This document shows, one piece after another, positions 24,501 to 33,812 of a DNA stretch of 46,977 bases (positions within the stretch are counted from its first letter, which is position 1; the number at the start of each line of letters is the position of its first letter). The notes beneath the pieces are model-generated. The model was not told where the DNA came from and did not search any database. It worked only from the letters and a program-made list of their open reading frames with translations. The stretch is from Marinobacter sp. (GTDB lineage Bacteria; Pseudomonadota; Gammaproteobacteria; Pseudomonadales; Oleiphilaceae), in assembly GCA_022014155.1 (NCBI GenBank), contig JAKLLS010000010.1:1-46977 (forward strand), written 5' to 3'. A program made the position numbers and the translations under genes.

Positions 24501-25262
24501 ATGAACAGGACCAACTCAGACAGGGTCGCTCTGGTAACTGGCGCGGCGAACGGCATTGGTCGCGCCACCGCGTTGGCATTCGCAAAAAACGGGTACAAAG
24601 TGGTTGTCTCCGACATCGACAGCCAAGCAGGTAAAGAAACAGTAGCGTTGATCGAGGAGACAGGCCATGAGGCATCGTTCATTCGCTGCGATGTGTCCCG
24701 TGATGAAGAAGTACGCCTATTGATTGAAAAAACTGTTTCAGCCTACGGCAGACTTGATTGCGCATTCAACAATGCCGGGATTGAGATTGAGAAATGCAAA
24801 TTGGCCGATGGCGACGAAGGCGTTTTCGATTCCATCATGAACGTGAACGTGAAGGGGGTATGGTTGTGCATGAAGCACCAAATCCCCGTAATGCTTGCGC
24901 AGGGTGGTGGGTCAATTGTCAACACCGCCTCGGTCGCAGGGTTGATCGCTGCGCCCAAACAGGGCATTTATTCCGCCTCCAAGCATGCAGTGATCGGGTT
25001 AACCAAGACAGCTGCTGTCGAATACGCTCGAAGGAATATTCGAGTGAATGCCGTTTGCCCTGCAATTATCGACACCGAAATGTATCGTCGTGCCAACGTA
25101 GCTGATGCAAAACATGTGACCATGGCAGTAGCAGCTCATCCGATCGGGCGGATAGGAACTGCCGAAGAAATTGCAGCAGCCGTTCTTTACTTGTCCGGAG
25201 ATTTAGCGGGCTTTACCACTGGCGTCGCCATGCCGGTCGATGGCGGCCTCACGGCTCAGTGA
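24501..25262 (+). CDS. SDR family oxidoreductase
   Basis: The 253-aa product is a classical SDR with the NAD(P) motif TGAANGIGRA near the N-terminus, NNAGIE, catalytic Ser in VNTASVAG and the pair YSASKHA, then PAIIDTEM and a C-terminal GVAMPVDGGLTAQ. This resembles glucose/cyclopentanol/2,5-dichloro-diol type SDRs. GGGGAGAGG precedes the ATG at 24501; the open frame upstream to 24408 has no homology. It forms an operon with the crotonase gene 46 bp downstream and is divergent from the LysR gene. Substrate unknown. Confidence 0.9.
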   Translation: MNRTNSDRVALVTGAANGIGRATALAFAKNGYKVVVSDIDSQAGKETVALIEETGHEASFIRCDVSRDEEVRLLIEKTVSAYGRLDCAFNNAGIEIEKCKLADGDEGVFDSIMNVNVKGVWLCMKHQIPVMLAQGGGSIVNTASVAGLIAAPKQGIYSASKHAVIGLTKTAAVEYARRNIRVNAVCPAIIDTEMYRRANVADAKHVTMAVAAHPIGRIGTAEEIAAAVLYLSGDLAGFTTGVAMPVDGGLTAQ

Positions 25263-25308
25263 GCAATAAATAACAATATGAGTATTTAGCCAATTACAGA
25301 GAATAGTT

Positions 25309-26145
25309 ATGAGCGAATACCAGAGTTTTACTCGTGAAGACCATGAAGGTGTTGCCGTGGTGCAATTCAATCACCTACCGATTAATTTGGTCGACCGTAC
25401 CATGGTGATCGACCTGCTCCGTTTGGCCCAAAAGCTGGAGGATGATCACCAGACCAAAGTCGTTATCTTTCGCAGCGACAATCCGGAATTCTTCCTTGCC
25501 CACTATGATCTGGGCAGTGAACTCGACGCTCCTCCCGTAGCCATGCCGCCAGGCACGACGAGCCCACTTAGTGGGCTCTTCAGTCGTTTGAGTCGCCTTC
25601 CCCAGGTAACCATTGGTGAGTTGAGAGGACGCGCCCGAGGAGCTGGAAGCGAGTTTCTTCTGGCGCTGGATATGCGTTTCGCCGCTCGCGAAACAGCAGT
25701 GCTTGGACAACCGGAAATTGGAGTGGGACTCTTACCGGGAGCAGGTGGAACTGTACGGTTGACGCAAATGCTGGGTAGAGGCCGGGCACTGGAAGTATGC
25801 CTGGGTGGAGAGGATTTTGATGCCGATACCGCCGAGCTCTATGGCTGGATCAACCGAGCGCTGCCAGGCGAGCAACTCAGCCCCTTTTGCGATGCTCTTG
25901 CCCGCCGTATTGCCGGGTTCCCGGCCAAAGGTATCAGCAATGTCAAAGCGGTGGTGGATAGTGTCAGCAGACCCGATGAAGATACTCTGGCGGATGAGTC
26001 ACAGCGCTTTGTTGCCGACATGCACGAGCAAGAAACAATTGACCGCGTGAGATGGTTGCTCTCGCAGGGCGGCCAAACCCAAGGCGCCATGGAACTTAAA
26101 CTTGGTGAGCTGTTGGACAGATACCCCCTCCCTATAGACGCCTAG
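25309..26145 (+). CDS. Enoyl-CoA hydratase/isomerase (crotonase) family protein
   Basis: The 278-aa product has a crotonase fold: VAVVQFNHLPINLVDRTM at the N-terminus, FFLAHYDLGS, then the oxyanion region GELRGRARGAGSEFLLALDMR and GQPEIGVGLLPGAGGTVRL. One Glu of the usual catalytic pair is present in QPEIG; the first is less clear, so hydratase activity is uncertain and isomerase, hydrolase or decarboxylase activity is possible. It follows the SDR gene. Its stop TAG is part of the CTAG that borders a mobile-element end, so the C-terminus may have been changed by that insertion. Confidence 0.85.
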   Translation: MSEYQSFTREDHEGVAVVQFNHLPINLVDRTMVIDLLRLAQKLEDDHQTKVVIFRSDNPEFFLAHYDLGSELDAPPVAMPPGTTSPLSGLFSRLSRLPQVTIGELRGRARGAGSEFLLALDMRFAARETAVLGQPEIGVGLLPGAGGTVRLTQMLGRGRALEVCLGGEDFDADTAELYGWINRALPGEQLSPFCDALARRIAGFPAKGISNVKAVVDSVSRPDEDTLADESQRFVADMHEQETIDRVRWLLSQGGQTQGAMELKLGELLDRYPLPIDA

Positions 26146-26251
26146 TGTCCCGTTTGGTCAATTGATGAACGCAAAGGCCAAATGCCTTCGCGACTATCTG
26201 AAGGAATATATACAGCGGCACCTGCCGAGGGCTTATGCCGCAACGGCCTGA
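26142..26251 (+). mobile_element. Mobile-element end or remnant related to the 6.3-kb element
   Basis: CTAG (26142-26145) is followed by TGTCCCGTTTGGTCAATT. Including the shared AG, this agrees with the end of the 6322-6582 element at 17 of 20 positions. No matching second end is visible nearby. A 28-codon frame (26165-26251, ending RAYAATA) lies inside and could be the remnant of a transposase or chance coding. Confidence 0.5.
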
Positions 26252-26277
26252 CACCGCCGGCCAGTAGAATATAGCAA

Positions 26278-26312
26278 GCCGTCAGCGGCTTTGGCCGCTG
26301 ACGGCGTTTATT
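26278..26312. terminator. Strong Rho-independent terminator
   Basis: Perfect 12-bp arms 26278-26289 and 26294-26305 (GCCGTCAGCGGC / GCCGCTGACGGC) enclose a TTTG loop and are followed on the plus strand by GTTTATTT. It separates the crotonase operon from convergent putA and may serve both. Confidence 0.85.
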
Positions 26313-26322
26313 TCACCCATCG

Positions 26323-29300
26323 TCACTCAGACGCAGCAATCAGACTGGCGTTACCACCGGCAGCGGTGGTATCCACACACAGGTGGCGCTCGATCACGAA
26401 CCGCTGATCCAGGGTATGTTCCGTGATCAGTGGCAACAGGGCGCCGTCACGTTTCGCCAGTGCCTGGCGGTATTCCCCCAGCAGGGACTGCTCGGCACAA
26501 CTCACCACAGCCTGGAAACCACGGGCCATTGCCAGGGCTTCGGGTTCCAGCAGTCCTTCAATACCAACGATCGGCAGGCCGGCCTTGGCGGCACGGTTTA
26601 CGGTGTCGTCCACGCCAGGTGCGATCACAACGACTTTATTGCCCTGAGACAGCGCCATCGCGGCCTGCTCCAACGCGGTTTGCTTGTCCGGGCCAAGACA
26701 GAGAACAATGCCACGGGCGTGGTTGGACAGGCGGTTCAGCTCACCGGTTGGGCCTGGCAACTCTTCGGCATGGGCATCCAGCGGCTCTGGAACTTCCCCG
26801 AAGACCGGCTTCATGGCTTCGATTCTGGCCTCTGGGGCCGGCGCATTCATGTCGCGCAGCTTGCCAATCAGCCCTTCAAGCTTCTTGATATCAACCGGCT
26901 TGGCGCCAGCGTCCGCCGGCCGCTCAACCGTCACCCCTTTCAGGAAGCGGCGAATGTATTGCGGACCACCGGCCTTGGGACCGGTCCCGGACAAGCCTTC
27001 GCCACCAAACGGCTGGGAGCCCACAATGGCGCCAATCTGGTTGCGGTTGACGTAGGTGTTGCCCACCTTGATCCGGCTTGAGATCCGCTCAACGCGGCGA
27101 TCAACCCGGCTGTGAATACCGAACGTCAGGCCATAGCCCTTGGCGTTGACGGCATCTACCACCTTGTCGATGTCCTTGGCCGCAAAGGTCGCCACATGCA
27201 GCACCGGACCAAAGATTTCTTCTTCCATTTCCTCGATGCCGGTGACCTTGAGCACCGCCGGCGATACGAACAGCCCCTGGTCAGGAACCGGGAGTTTCTT
27301 GAGCAGGCGACCATCGCGCTCAAATTTGTCGCAGTGATCGACGATTTTCTTGCGGGCATTTTCATCGATGACCGGGCCCACATCCGTGGACAGCAACCAG
27401 GGATCGCCAATACCCAGCTCCTCCATGGCGCCGTATAGCATCTCCAGCAGGTTATCGGCGATGTCTTTCTGCACGTAGAGCATGCGCAACGCCGAACAAC
27501 GCTGGCCCGCGCTCTGGAAGGAGGATGCCAGCACATCCCGTACCACCTGTTCCGGCAGCGCAGTGGAATCCACGATCATGGCGTTGAGACCGCCGGTTTC
27601 CGCCACCAGCGGGGCATCCGGGGCCATGGTCTCCGTCATCATCTTGTTGATGCTTTGGGCCGTGGCCGTGGAGCCGGTAAAGCACACGCCGGCCACCCGC
27701 GAATCGGCGGTGAGCGCGGCCCCCACGGTCGCGCCCGTGCCAGGCAGCAGTTGAATGACGTCGCGGGGGATGCCGGCTTCATGCATCAGTTCCACCGCCC
27801 GCGCCGCCAGCAGAGACGTCTGCTCGGCGGGTTTGGCAACCACGGTATTACCGGCTGCGAGGTTGGCCAGAATCTGGCCGGTGAAGATGGCCAGCGGGAA
27901 GTTCCACGGCGAGATGCAACACATCACGCCACGGGCATCACCGCTGTCTTTATAACGGATGGCCTCGTTGGCGTAATACTGGGCGAAGTCTACCGCTTCG
28001 CGGATCTCGGCAACCGCGTCCAACAGGGACTTACCCGCCTCACGGGTGGTCAGCGCGAACAGCTCGTATGCATGCTCTTCATAAAGATCACCCACCTTGC
28101 GCACCAACGCCGCCCGCTCTTCAACGGGTGTTTGGGACCAGCTACCAAAACCTGCAGCAGCAGCGGTAATTGCGGTATCCACATCCGCATCGGAAGCCTG
28201 GGTCACATGCCCGACCAGATCGTCCAGATTGGCCGGATTGCGCACAACCTGGACCTCGGTACCGGCCACTTCGCCGGCAATCACCGGACCTGCCTTCCAG
28301 CGGTAATCCCGGTAGGCATCGCGACCTTCATCAATCTCTTTCACCGTGACCGGATCAGTGATGTCCCAGCCCTTGGAGTTACGGCGGTGCTCTCCGAACA
28401 GCTTGAACGGATGTACGATCGCCTTGCTGGAAATGGTGCTGCCCATCTCCTCCACGCTGAGCATCGGATCCTTGGCGATTTCTTCCGGCGTGATGCGAGT
28501 ATCAACAATCTGGTTCACGAACGAGCTGTTGGCGCCATTCTCAAGCAGGCGGCGCACCAGGTACGCCAGCAGATCCTTGTGGGGGCCGACCGGCGCGTAG
28601 ATACGGCATGGAACGCCGCTCACTTTCAGCACCTCGTCATGCAAGGATTCGCCCATACCGTGCAGGCGCTGGAATTCGTAGCTTTCCACACCCTTGGACT
28701 GTGCCAGTTCAAGAATTGAAGAAACCGAATGAGCATTATGGGTAGCGAACTGCGGATAGATCCGATCGGCCATGTTCAGCAGCTTGGTCGCGCAGGAGAC
28801 AAATGACACATCGCTGCATGCCTTACGGGTGAAAACCGGGAAGCCGTTCAGGCCCATTATCTGGGCACGCTTGATTTCCGCATCCCAGTAGGCGCCTTTG
28901 ACCAGGCGTACCATGAGACGGCGATCGTATTTTTCAGCCAGTCCGTAGAGCCAGTCCAGCGTATACGAGGCCCGCTTGCCGTAGGCCTGAACCACCACGC
29001 CGAAACCGTCCCAGCCGGCCAGCTCAGGGTCAGACACCAGGGCTTCGATCACATCCAGTGACAGGTCCAGGCGATCCTGTTCCTCGGCGTCGATGTTAAA
29101 GCCCATGTTGGCGGCCGCAGCCTTCCTGACCAGCGTGCGGGCGCGGGGTAGCAGCTCGTTCATCACCCGCTCTTTGTTGCCGTACTCGTAACGGGCCAGC
29201 AGTGCGGACAGCTTGACGGAAATCCCCGGATTCTTGCGCACGTCTCCTTCGCAGGCCTTGGCGATGCTGTCGATAGCGTCGGAGTAGGAATCAAAATAAC

Positions 29301-29952
29301 GCTTGGCGTCGTCATCAGTGCGGGCGGCTTCACCCAGCATGTCATAGGAGTAGGTGTAGCCCTTGGCCATATACTCTTTGGCTTCGTCCTGGGCTTCATC
29401 GATGTCACGGCCCAGGACGAACTGGCGACCCATTTCCTTCATCGCCTGACCAGCCACGGTGCGAATCACCGGCTCACCAAAACGCTTGAGCAGCTTGCGC
29501 AGGGTATCGCCCACGGTGTGGCGCTCCGAATCCCTGAGCAGGTTGCTGGTCATCAGCAGGGCGACCGTGGCGGTATTGATCAGTGGCGAGGAAGCCTTGC
29601 CGACATGGGCTCCCCAGGCACCGGAAGTGATCTTGTCTTCAATAAGTTCATGGATAGTCGTGTTGTCCGGCACACGCAGCAACGCTTCCGCCAGACACAT
29701 CAGCGCGACGCCCTCTTTGGTGGTGAGGCCATACTCCGCCAAGAACTTCTCCATGATAGTGGACCTGGCGTTCTTGCGGACACTACGAACCAGGTCGGCG
29801 GCGCGGGCGGAAATGGCTTCGCGCTCTGCCTGGGTCAACTGAGCATCAGCAATCAACTCACGAATCACTTTGTATTCGTCAGCCAGGTAGTATTCACGAA
29901 TGGCCTGGCGGCTATCGATAAGTGCGGGAGTCACAGACTGCTGCGGTCTCAT
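26323..29952 (-). CDS. putA: Bifunctional proline dehydrogenase / glutamate-semialdehyde dehydrogenase
   Basis: PutA oxidises proline to pyrroline-5-carboxylate with FAD and then to glutamate with NAD. The 1209-aa product has the proline dehydrogenase barrel in the N-terminal half (YTYSYDMLGEAART, GVKP-like NPGISVKLSALLARYEYG, LMVRLVKGAYWDAEIKRAQ). The aldehyde dehydrogenase half has ISPWNFPLAIFTGQ, FTGSTATAQ and the catalytic Cys819 in SAGQRCSALR. An extra domain of about 200 residues, typical of type B/C PutAs, follows. The N-terminal ribbon-helix-helix seen in E. coli PutA is absent, so it is not its own repressor. AGAGGG lies upstream of the ATG. Regulation probably falls to the nearby Lrp-type gene. 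Confidence 0.97.
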   Translation of the reverse strand: MRPQQSVTPALIDSRQAIREYYLADEYKVIRELIADAQLTQAEREAISARAADLVRSVRKNARSTIMEKFLAEYGLTTKEGVALMCLAEALLRVPDNTTIHELIEDKITSGAWGAHVGKASSPLINTATVALLMTSNLLRDSERHTVGDTLRKLLKRFGEPVIRTVAGQAMKEMGRQFVLGRDIDEAQDEAKEYMAKGYTYSYDMLGEAARTDDDAKRYFDSYSDAIDSIAKACEGDVRKNPGISVKLSALLARYEYGNKERVMNELLPRARTLVRKAAAANMGFNIDAEEQDRLDLSLDVIEALVSDPELAGWDGFGVVVQAYGKRASYTLDWLYGLAEKYDRRLMVRLVKGAYWDAEIKRAQIMGLNGFPVFTRKACSDVSFVSCATKLLNMADRIYPQFATHNAHSVSSILELAQSKGVESYEFQRLHGMGESLHDEVLKVSGVPCRIYAPVGPHKDLLAYLVRRLLENGANSSFVNQIVDTRITPEEIAKDPMLSVEEMGSTISSKAIVHPFKLFGEHRRNSKGWDITDPVTVKEIDEGRDAYRDYRWKAGPVIAGEVAGTEVQVVRNPANLDDLVGHVTQASDADVDTAITAAAAGFGSWSQTPVEERAALVRKVGDLYEEHAYELFALTTREAGKSLLDAVAEIREAVDFAQYYANEAIRYKDSGDARGVMCCISPWNFPLAIFTGQILANLAAGNTVVAKPAEQTSLLAARAVELMHEAGIPRDVIQLLPGTGATVGAALTADSRVAGVCFTGSTATAQSINKMMTETMAPDAPLVAETGGLNAMIVDSTALPEQVVRDVLASSFQSAGQRCSALRMLYVQKDIADNLLEMLYGAMEELGIGDPWLLSTDVGPVIDENARKKIVDHCDKFERDGRLLKKLPVPDQGLFVSPAVLKVTGIEEMEEEIFGPVLHVATFAAKDIDKVVDAVNAKGYGLTFGIHSRVDRRVERISSRIKVGNTYVNRNQIGAIVGSQPFGGEGLSGTGPKAGGPQYIRRFLKGVTVERPADAGAKPVDIKKLEGLIGKLRDMNAPAPEARIEAMKPVFGEVPEPLDAHAEELPGPTGELNRLSNHARGIVLCLGPDKQTALEQAAMALSQGNKVVVIAPGVDDTVNRAAKAGLPIVGIEGLLEPEALAMARGFQAVVSCAEQSLLGEYRQALAKRDGALLPLITEHTLDQRFVIERHLCVDTTAAGGNASLIAASE

Positions 29953-30122
29953 AGTTGTACCCTCTTAGTTGTTTATCTGTCTCGCATTCTACCGAGATCA
30001 ACAAAGACTGTTTCTCTATTAGAACCGTACCCGCATACCATTTTGTCTTTTTTGTTCGTTAAAATTTAATTAATTCCCCATTAAAGAATCAATACTTAGA
30101 CATTTTCCCTAACAAAACCTCA

Positions 30123-33100
30123 TCACTCGGTCTTGGAGGCCAGCTCCCGAAGCACGCCGTGAGCAACCGAAAAAACCGCACAATCAACCTCGTTGGCGGT
30201 CTGCATATCACCCAGCATCTGTTTCCAGCGTCCCAACAAGGGCTGTTTGTCTTCACGCCAGACCTCCAGTAACTGTTCCGGAGAACGCTCCCCGGGCACC
30301 TCGTCAGACCCTGCGGAAAACACACTGGACGTGAGATCCCGCAGTTTCTGATCGAGCTCATCCCGATAGTGTATTGTAGCCAGCACCTGCCAATGGCCCC
30401 GGGCCCGGAATACTCGCATCTGCCTGTCCAGCCAGGTCAGGTTCAGACTTTCTCCCAACCGGAAGTACACCCATGCCACGGACTCAAGGGGGCGGTCCAA
30501 CTGACGGGATATCTCAATCATATCCATCAGCCAATAACGGCTCTCAGCGGAAGCACAATAAGCTGCGAGATGCTCCGGCACCTCTTCCCTATGGTACTCC
30601 TCATAACGTTCCTGCCAACGACTTTCCGGGATCACCGTCGCCAACCTTTCCGTCGATGCCAATACCTCGGCCAGGGGCTCCTGATAACGCCCCACGCAGT
30701 TGTCCGGATCCAACCCGTGCCAGCGATTTTGCAACAACCAGCGAGTACTCCGCGTTACCAGACGAATCACATCCGCGAACATCTCGGCCTGAATCCGGGC
30801 ACTGATCTGACCGTCCAGCGCTTCAATCTCGGTCCATTTGGCATCTACGCCATGGACGCGCAGGGAGATCAGGTAGGCAGCGGCCAGGCGACCACAGTCG
30901 ACCCCGGTGGCATTGCGAATCTTGTCGACCCAGGTAATTCCCATGCGGTTGACGATATCGTTGGCGATCTGGGTCGCGGAGATCTCGGCACGCAACGGGT
31001 GAGTCTCTACGGCATCGGGGAAAGCCTCCTGCAAAGACGCAGGAAAGGCCGAATGAAGCGCCGATGCAAAGCGATGATCGTGAACGATGGGGGCGGTGAG
31101 CAACGCCTGCTTGAGCTCGATCTTGGCGTAGGACACGAGCACCGCAAGCTCCGGACGGGTAAAGCTCGCGGCACGCTCACGCCGGGCCAGCAGCTCATCA
31201 TCGTCGGGCAGGAATTCGAGCGCCCGATCGAGCTTGCCTTCAGTCTCCAGACGCCGCATAAGGCGTTCATATTCGTCGACCGACGCAACCACACCGCTCT
31301 GGGCCAGACTCAACGCCATGGCCTGCCGGTAATTGTTTGTCAGCACCAGGTCAGCCACTTCGGGCGTCATCGCCCGCAGCATCCGGTTGCGCTCGTCCAG
31401 GGTCAGCCGCCCTTGCTCGACCAGGTCGTTGAGCAGAATTTTGATATTGACCTCATGATCCGAGCAATCAACCCCACCGGCATTATCGATAAAGTCGCTG
31501 TTGGCGGCACCGCCAGTACGGGCAAAACCGATACGACCAAGTTGGGTCACTCCAAGGTTGCCACCCTCACCCAACACCTTGCAGCGCAACTGGTCACTGT
31601 TGACCCTTAACCCGTCATTGGATTTATCGCCCACCTCTTCGTGGGATTCCTCCCCGGCCTTCACATAGGTGCCGATGCCGCCGTTCCACAGCATATCCAC
31701 CGGGGCCCTGAGCAGTGCACTGATCAACTCGTTGGGAGATAACCGGTTGTCCTCCACGTTGAGCAGGGCGCGCATCTGCGGTGACAACGGGATCGATTTC
31801 ATGGAGCGGGGAAACACACCGCCGCCCTCACTGATCAGCCGGGTGTCGTAATCCGCCCAGGTCGATCCGGGCATCTGGAACAGGCGCTGGCGTTCGGTAA
31901 AGGAAGCGCTGGCGTCCGGCTCGGGGTCGATAAAAATATGCTGGTGATTGAACGCACCCACCAGACGAATACGGTCTGACAACAGCATGCCGTTCCCGAA
32001 AACATCGCCGGCCATATCCCCGATACCAATCACGGTGAATTCATCCTTCTGGGTATCCAGGCCCTGCTCCAGGAAATGGCGTTTCACCGATTCCCAGGCA
32101 CCGCGGGCGGTAATCCCCATTTTCTTGTGGTCGTAGCCCTCGCTGCCACCGGAGGCAAATGCATCGCCCAGCCAGAAACCGTATTCCTCCGACAGCCGGT
32201 TGGCGATGTCGGAAAAGGTCGCGGTCCCCTTATCAGCGGCGACCACCAGATAGGTATCGTCATCATCATGGCGAACCACATTGGCCGGAGGGACAACCAC
32301 GCCACCTTCCAGGTTGTCCGTCAGATCCAGCAGCCCCCGGATAAAGGTCTGGTAGCAGGCGATGCCTTCGGCCCGCAGATCCTCCCGGGAACCGTCCCGA
32401 GGCGGCTGCTTGACGATAAAGCCACCTTTGGCTCCAACCGGCACGATCACCGAATTCTTGACCTGCTGAGCCTTGACCAGCCCAAGGATCTCTGTGCGGT
32501 AATCCTCCACTCGATCGGACCAGCGCAGACCGCCCCGGGCAACCGGACCCGCCCGCAGATGGACACCTTCCACGCGCGGTGAGTACACAAACACCTCAAA
32601 GCGCGGGCAGGGTTTGGGGATATCGGGAATAGCAGCGGGGTCGAGTTTGAAAGACAGGTAACCCTTGATCTGGCCACCGTGCTGACGCTGGTAGTAGTTG
32701 GTTCTCAGTGTCGCCTTGATCAGCACATAGAACCGTCTGAGGATACGGTCGTCATCCAGACTTTCCACGGCTTCCAGGGCGCCGAGGATATCGCTCTCAA
32801 TTCGCCCGGCCATCACTTCCCGGGTCTCCGCCGGAATATCCGGATCAAAACGCGCGTTGAAGTAGACCACCAGCATTGACGTAATGTTCAGGTGACGCGC
32901 CAGGGTGTCGGCAATAAACGGTTGGCTGAAGCCAAAACGTATCTGCTTGATATACCGGGAATACGCCCTCAGCAGCGCGACTTCGCGCCACCCCAGCCCC
33001 GCAGCCATGATGAGCTGGTTGAAGTCGTCATTTTCCGCGAAGCCATTCCAGATTTCACGAAACGCCTCCTGCAACAGGGGCTTGGCCTTTTCCAGATCGG

Positions 33101-33653
33101 CGTCTCGGCAATGGGAGTGGCACTCCACGGTAAAGTCACTGATGCCGAAATGTTCCCCGTCCCGCCGCTGAACCCGATACGGATGCTCCCCCAGCACCCG
33201 CATCCCCAGGTTCTCCAGTATGGGAATGACATCCGAGAGAACCACCGGGTTGCCCTGACTGTAGAGCTTGAAGTTGAGTTCTCCGTCGGAGGATGGCTGT
33301 TTCTCGACTGATGGCGCTGAAAACTGGTAGAAACGCATGGGCACATCGGAGCTGACGGCAATGGACTGGATCTGGTGAATGTCACCAATGGCCTCCGCCA
33401 CGGGAAAACGTGCCCGGTATGCGGAAGGAAAGCCGCCGCTGAACATCTGAGCACACAGACCACCGGACGTCTCACCCAATGACTCAACCAACTGAGCGTG
33501 CAGATCATCGTCCCAGGACTGGGACTCGGTCATCATCTTCGCGACAACTTCCCGCAGGTTCCTGGTGTTGTGGGGATCCGACTCCTGATCCTGGAGAGCG
33601 TCAGCAAGTTGTTCCAGCAAGGTTTGTTGTTGTGATGGGCGGGACTGTGACAT
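30123..33653 (-). CDS. Large NAD-dependent glutamate dehydrogenase, short form (1176 aa)
   Basis: This enzyme deaminates glutamate to 2-oxoglutarate and ammonia with NAD. The sequence matches the core of the GDH-180 class (family Bac_GDH), including VARGGLRWSDRVEDYRTEILGL, VPVGAKGGFIVK, GIGDMAGDVFGNGML and the cofactor region NDGLRVNSDQLRCKVLGEGGNLG. Typical members are about 1600 aa; this one lacks roughly the first 400 residues, where the ACT-like regulatory domains lie. The start is supported by GGAGACGCTCC before ATG. It lies upstream of putA on the same strand, with a 170-bp gap, and is divergent from an Lrp gene. Together these make a proline-to-2-oxoglutarate pathway. Confidence 0.93.
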   Translation of the reverse strand: MSQSRPSQQQTLLEQLADALQDQESDPHNTRNLREVVAKMMTESQSWDDDLHAQLVESLGETSGGLCAQMFSGGFPSAYRARFPVAEAIGDIHQIQSIAVSSDVPMRFYQFSAPSVEKQPSSDGELNFKLYSQGNPVVLSDVIPILENLGMRVLGEHPYRVQRRDGEHFGISDFTVECHSHCRDADLEKAKPLLQEAFREIWNGFAENDDFNQLIMAAGLGWREVALLRAYSRYIKQIRFGFSQPFIADTLARHLNITSMLVVYFNARFDPDIPAETREVMAGRIESDILGALEAVESLDDDRILRRFYVLIKATLRTNYYQRQHGGQIKGYLSFKLDPAAIPDIPKPCPRFEVFVYSPRVEGVHLRAGPVARGGLRWSDRVEDYRTEILGLVKAQQVKNSVIVPVGAKGGFIVKQPPRDGSREDLRAEGIACYQTFIRGLLDLTDNLEGGVVVPPANVVRHDDDDTYLVVAADKGTATFSDIANRLSEEYGFWLGDAFASGGSEGYDHKKMGITARGAWESVKRHFLEQGLDTQKDEFTVIGIGDMAGDVFGNGMLLSDRIRLVGAFNHQHIFIDPEPDASASFTERQRLFQMPGSTWADYDTRLISEGGGVFPRSMKSIPLSPQMRALLNVEDNRLSPNELISALLRAPVDMLWNGGIGTYVKAGEESHEEVGDKSNDGLRVNSDQLRCKVLGEGGNLGVTQLGRIGFARTGGAANSDFIDNAGGVDCSDHEVNIKILLNDLVEQGRLTLDERNRMLRAMTPEVADLVLTNNYRQAMALSLAQSGVVASVDEYERLMRRLETEGKLDRALEFLPDDDELLARRERAASFTRPELAVLVSYAKIELKQALLTAPIVHDHRFASALHSAFPASLQEAFPDAVETHPLRAEISATQIANDIVNRMGITWVDKIRNATGVDCGRLAAAYLISLRVHGVDAKWTEIEALDGQISARIQAEMFADVIRLVTRSTRWLLQNRWHGLDPDNCVGRYQEPLAEVLASTERLATVIPESRWQERYEEYHREEVPEHLAAYCASAESRYWLMDMIEISRQLDRPLESVAWVYFRLGESLNLTWLDRQMRVFRARGHWQVLATIHYRDELDQKLRDLTSSVFSAGSDEVPGERSPEQLLEVWREDKQPLLGRWKQMLGDMQTANEVDCAVFSVAHGVLRELASKTE

Positions 33654-33743
33654 GGAGCGTCTCCGGGTACATTCAACTGGGTATATGGAATGGAGGAAGT
33701 TCCAGTATACTCAACTCTCGGAAGTCTCTTTGACCATATAGTT

Positions 33744-33763
33744 TCAAAATACAGGTATTTTGA
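33744..33763. promoter_or_regulatory. Palindrome between GDH and Lrp genes, candidate operator
   Basis: TCAAAATA (33744-33751) and TATTTTGA (33756-33763) are perfect inverted arms around CAGG. It lies 50 bp upstream of the Lrp start and 91 bp upstream of the GDH start. Lrp-family proteins bind such AT-rich palindromes, so this is the likely site of action of the adjacent regulator. Confidence 0.6.
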
Positions 33764-33812
33764 TTATATTTGGGTCTTGGTTCAGCCGTTCATCCAGCCA
33801 GGAAACAAAGTT

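Noticed and set aside
27655-28719. 354-codon plus-strand open frame inside putA
   Set aside because: It is the antisense shadow of the aldehyde dehydrogenase half of putA, has no family resemblance and no ribosome site.
30369-31610. 413-codon plus-strand open frame inside the glutamate dehydrogenase gene
   Set aside because: Antisense shadow in GC-rich DNA; the minus-strand frame has clear family motifs throughout.
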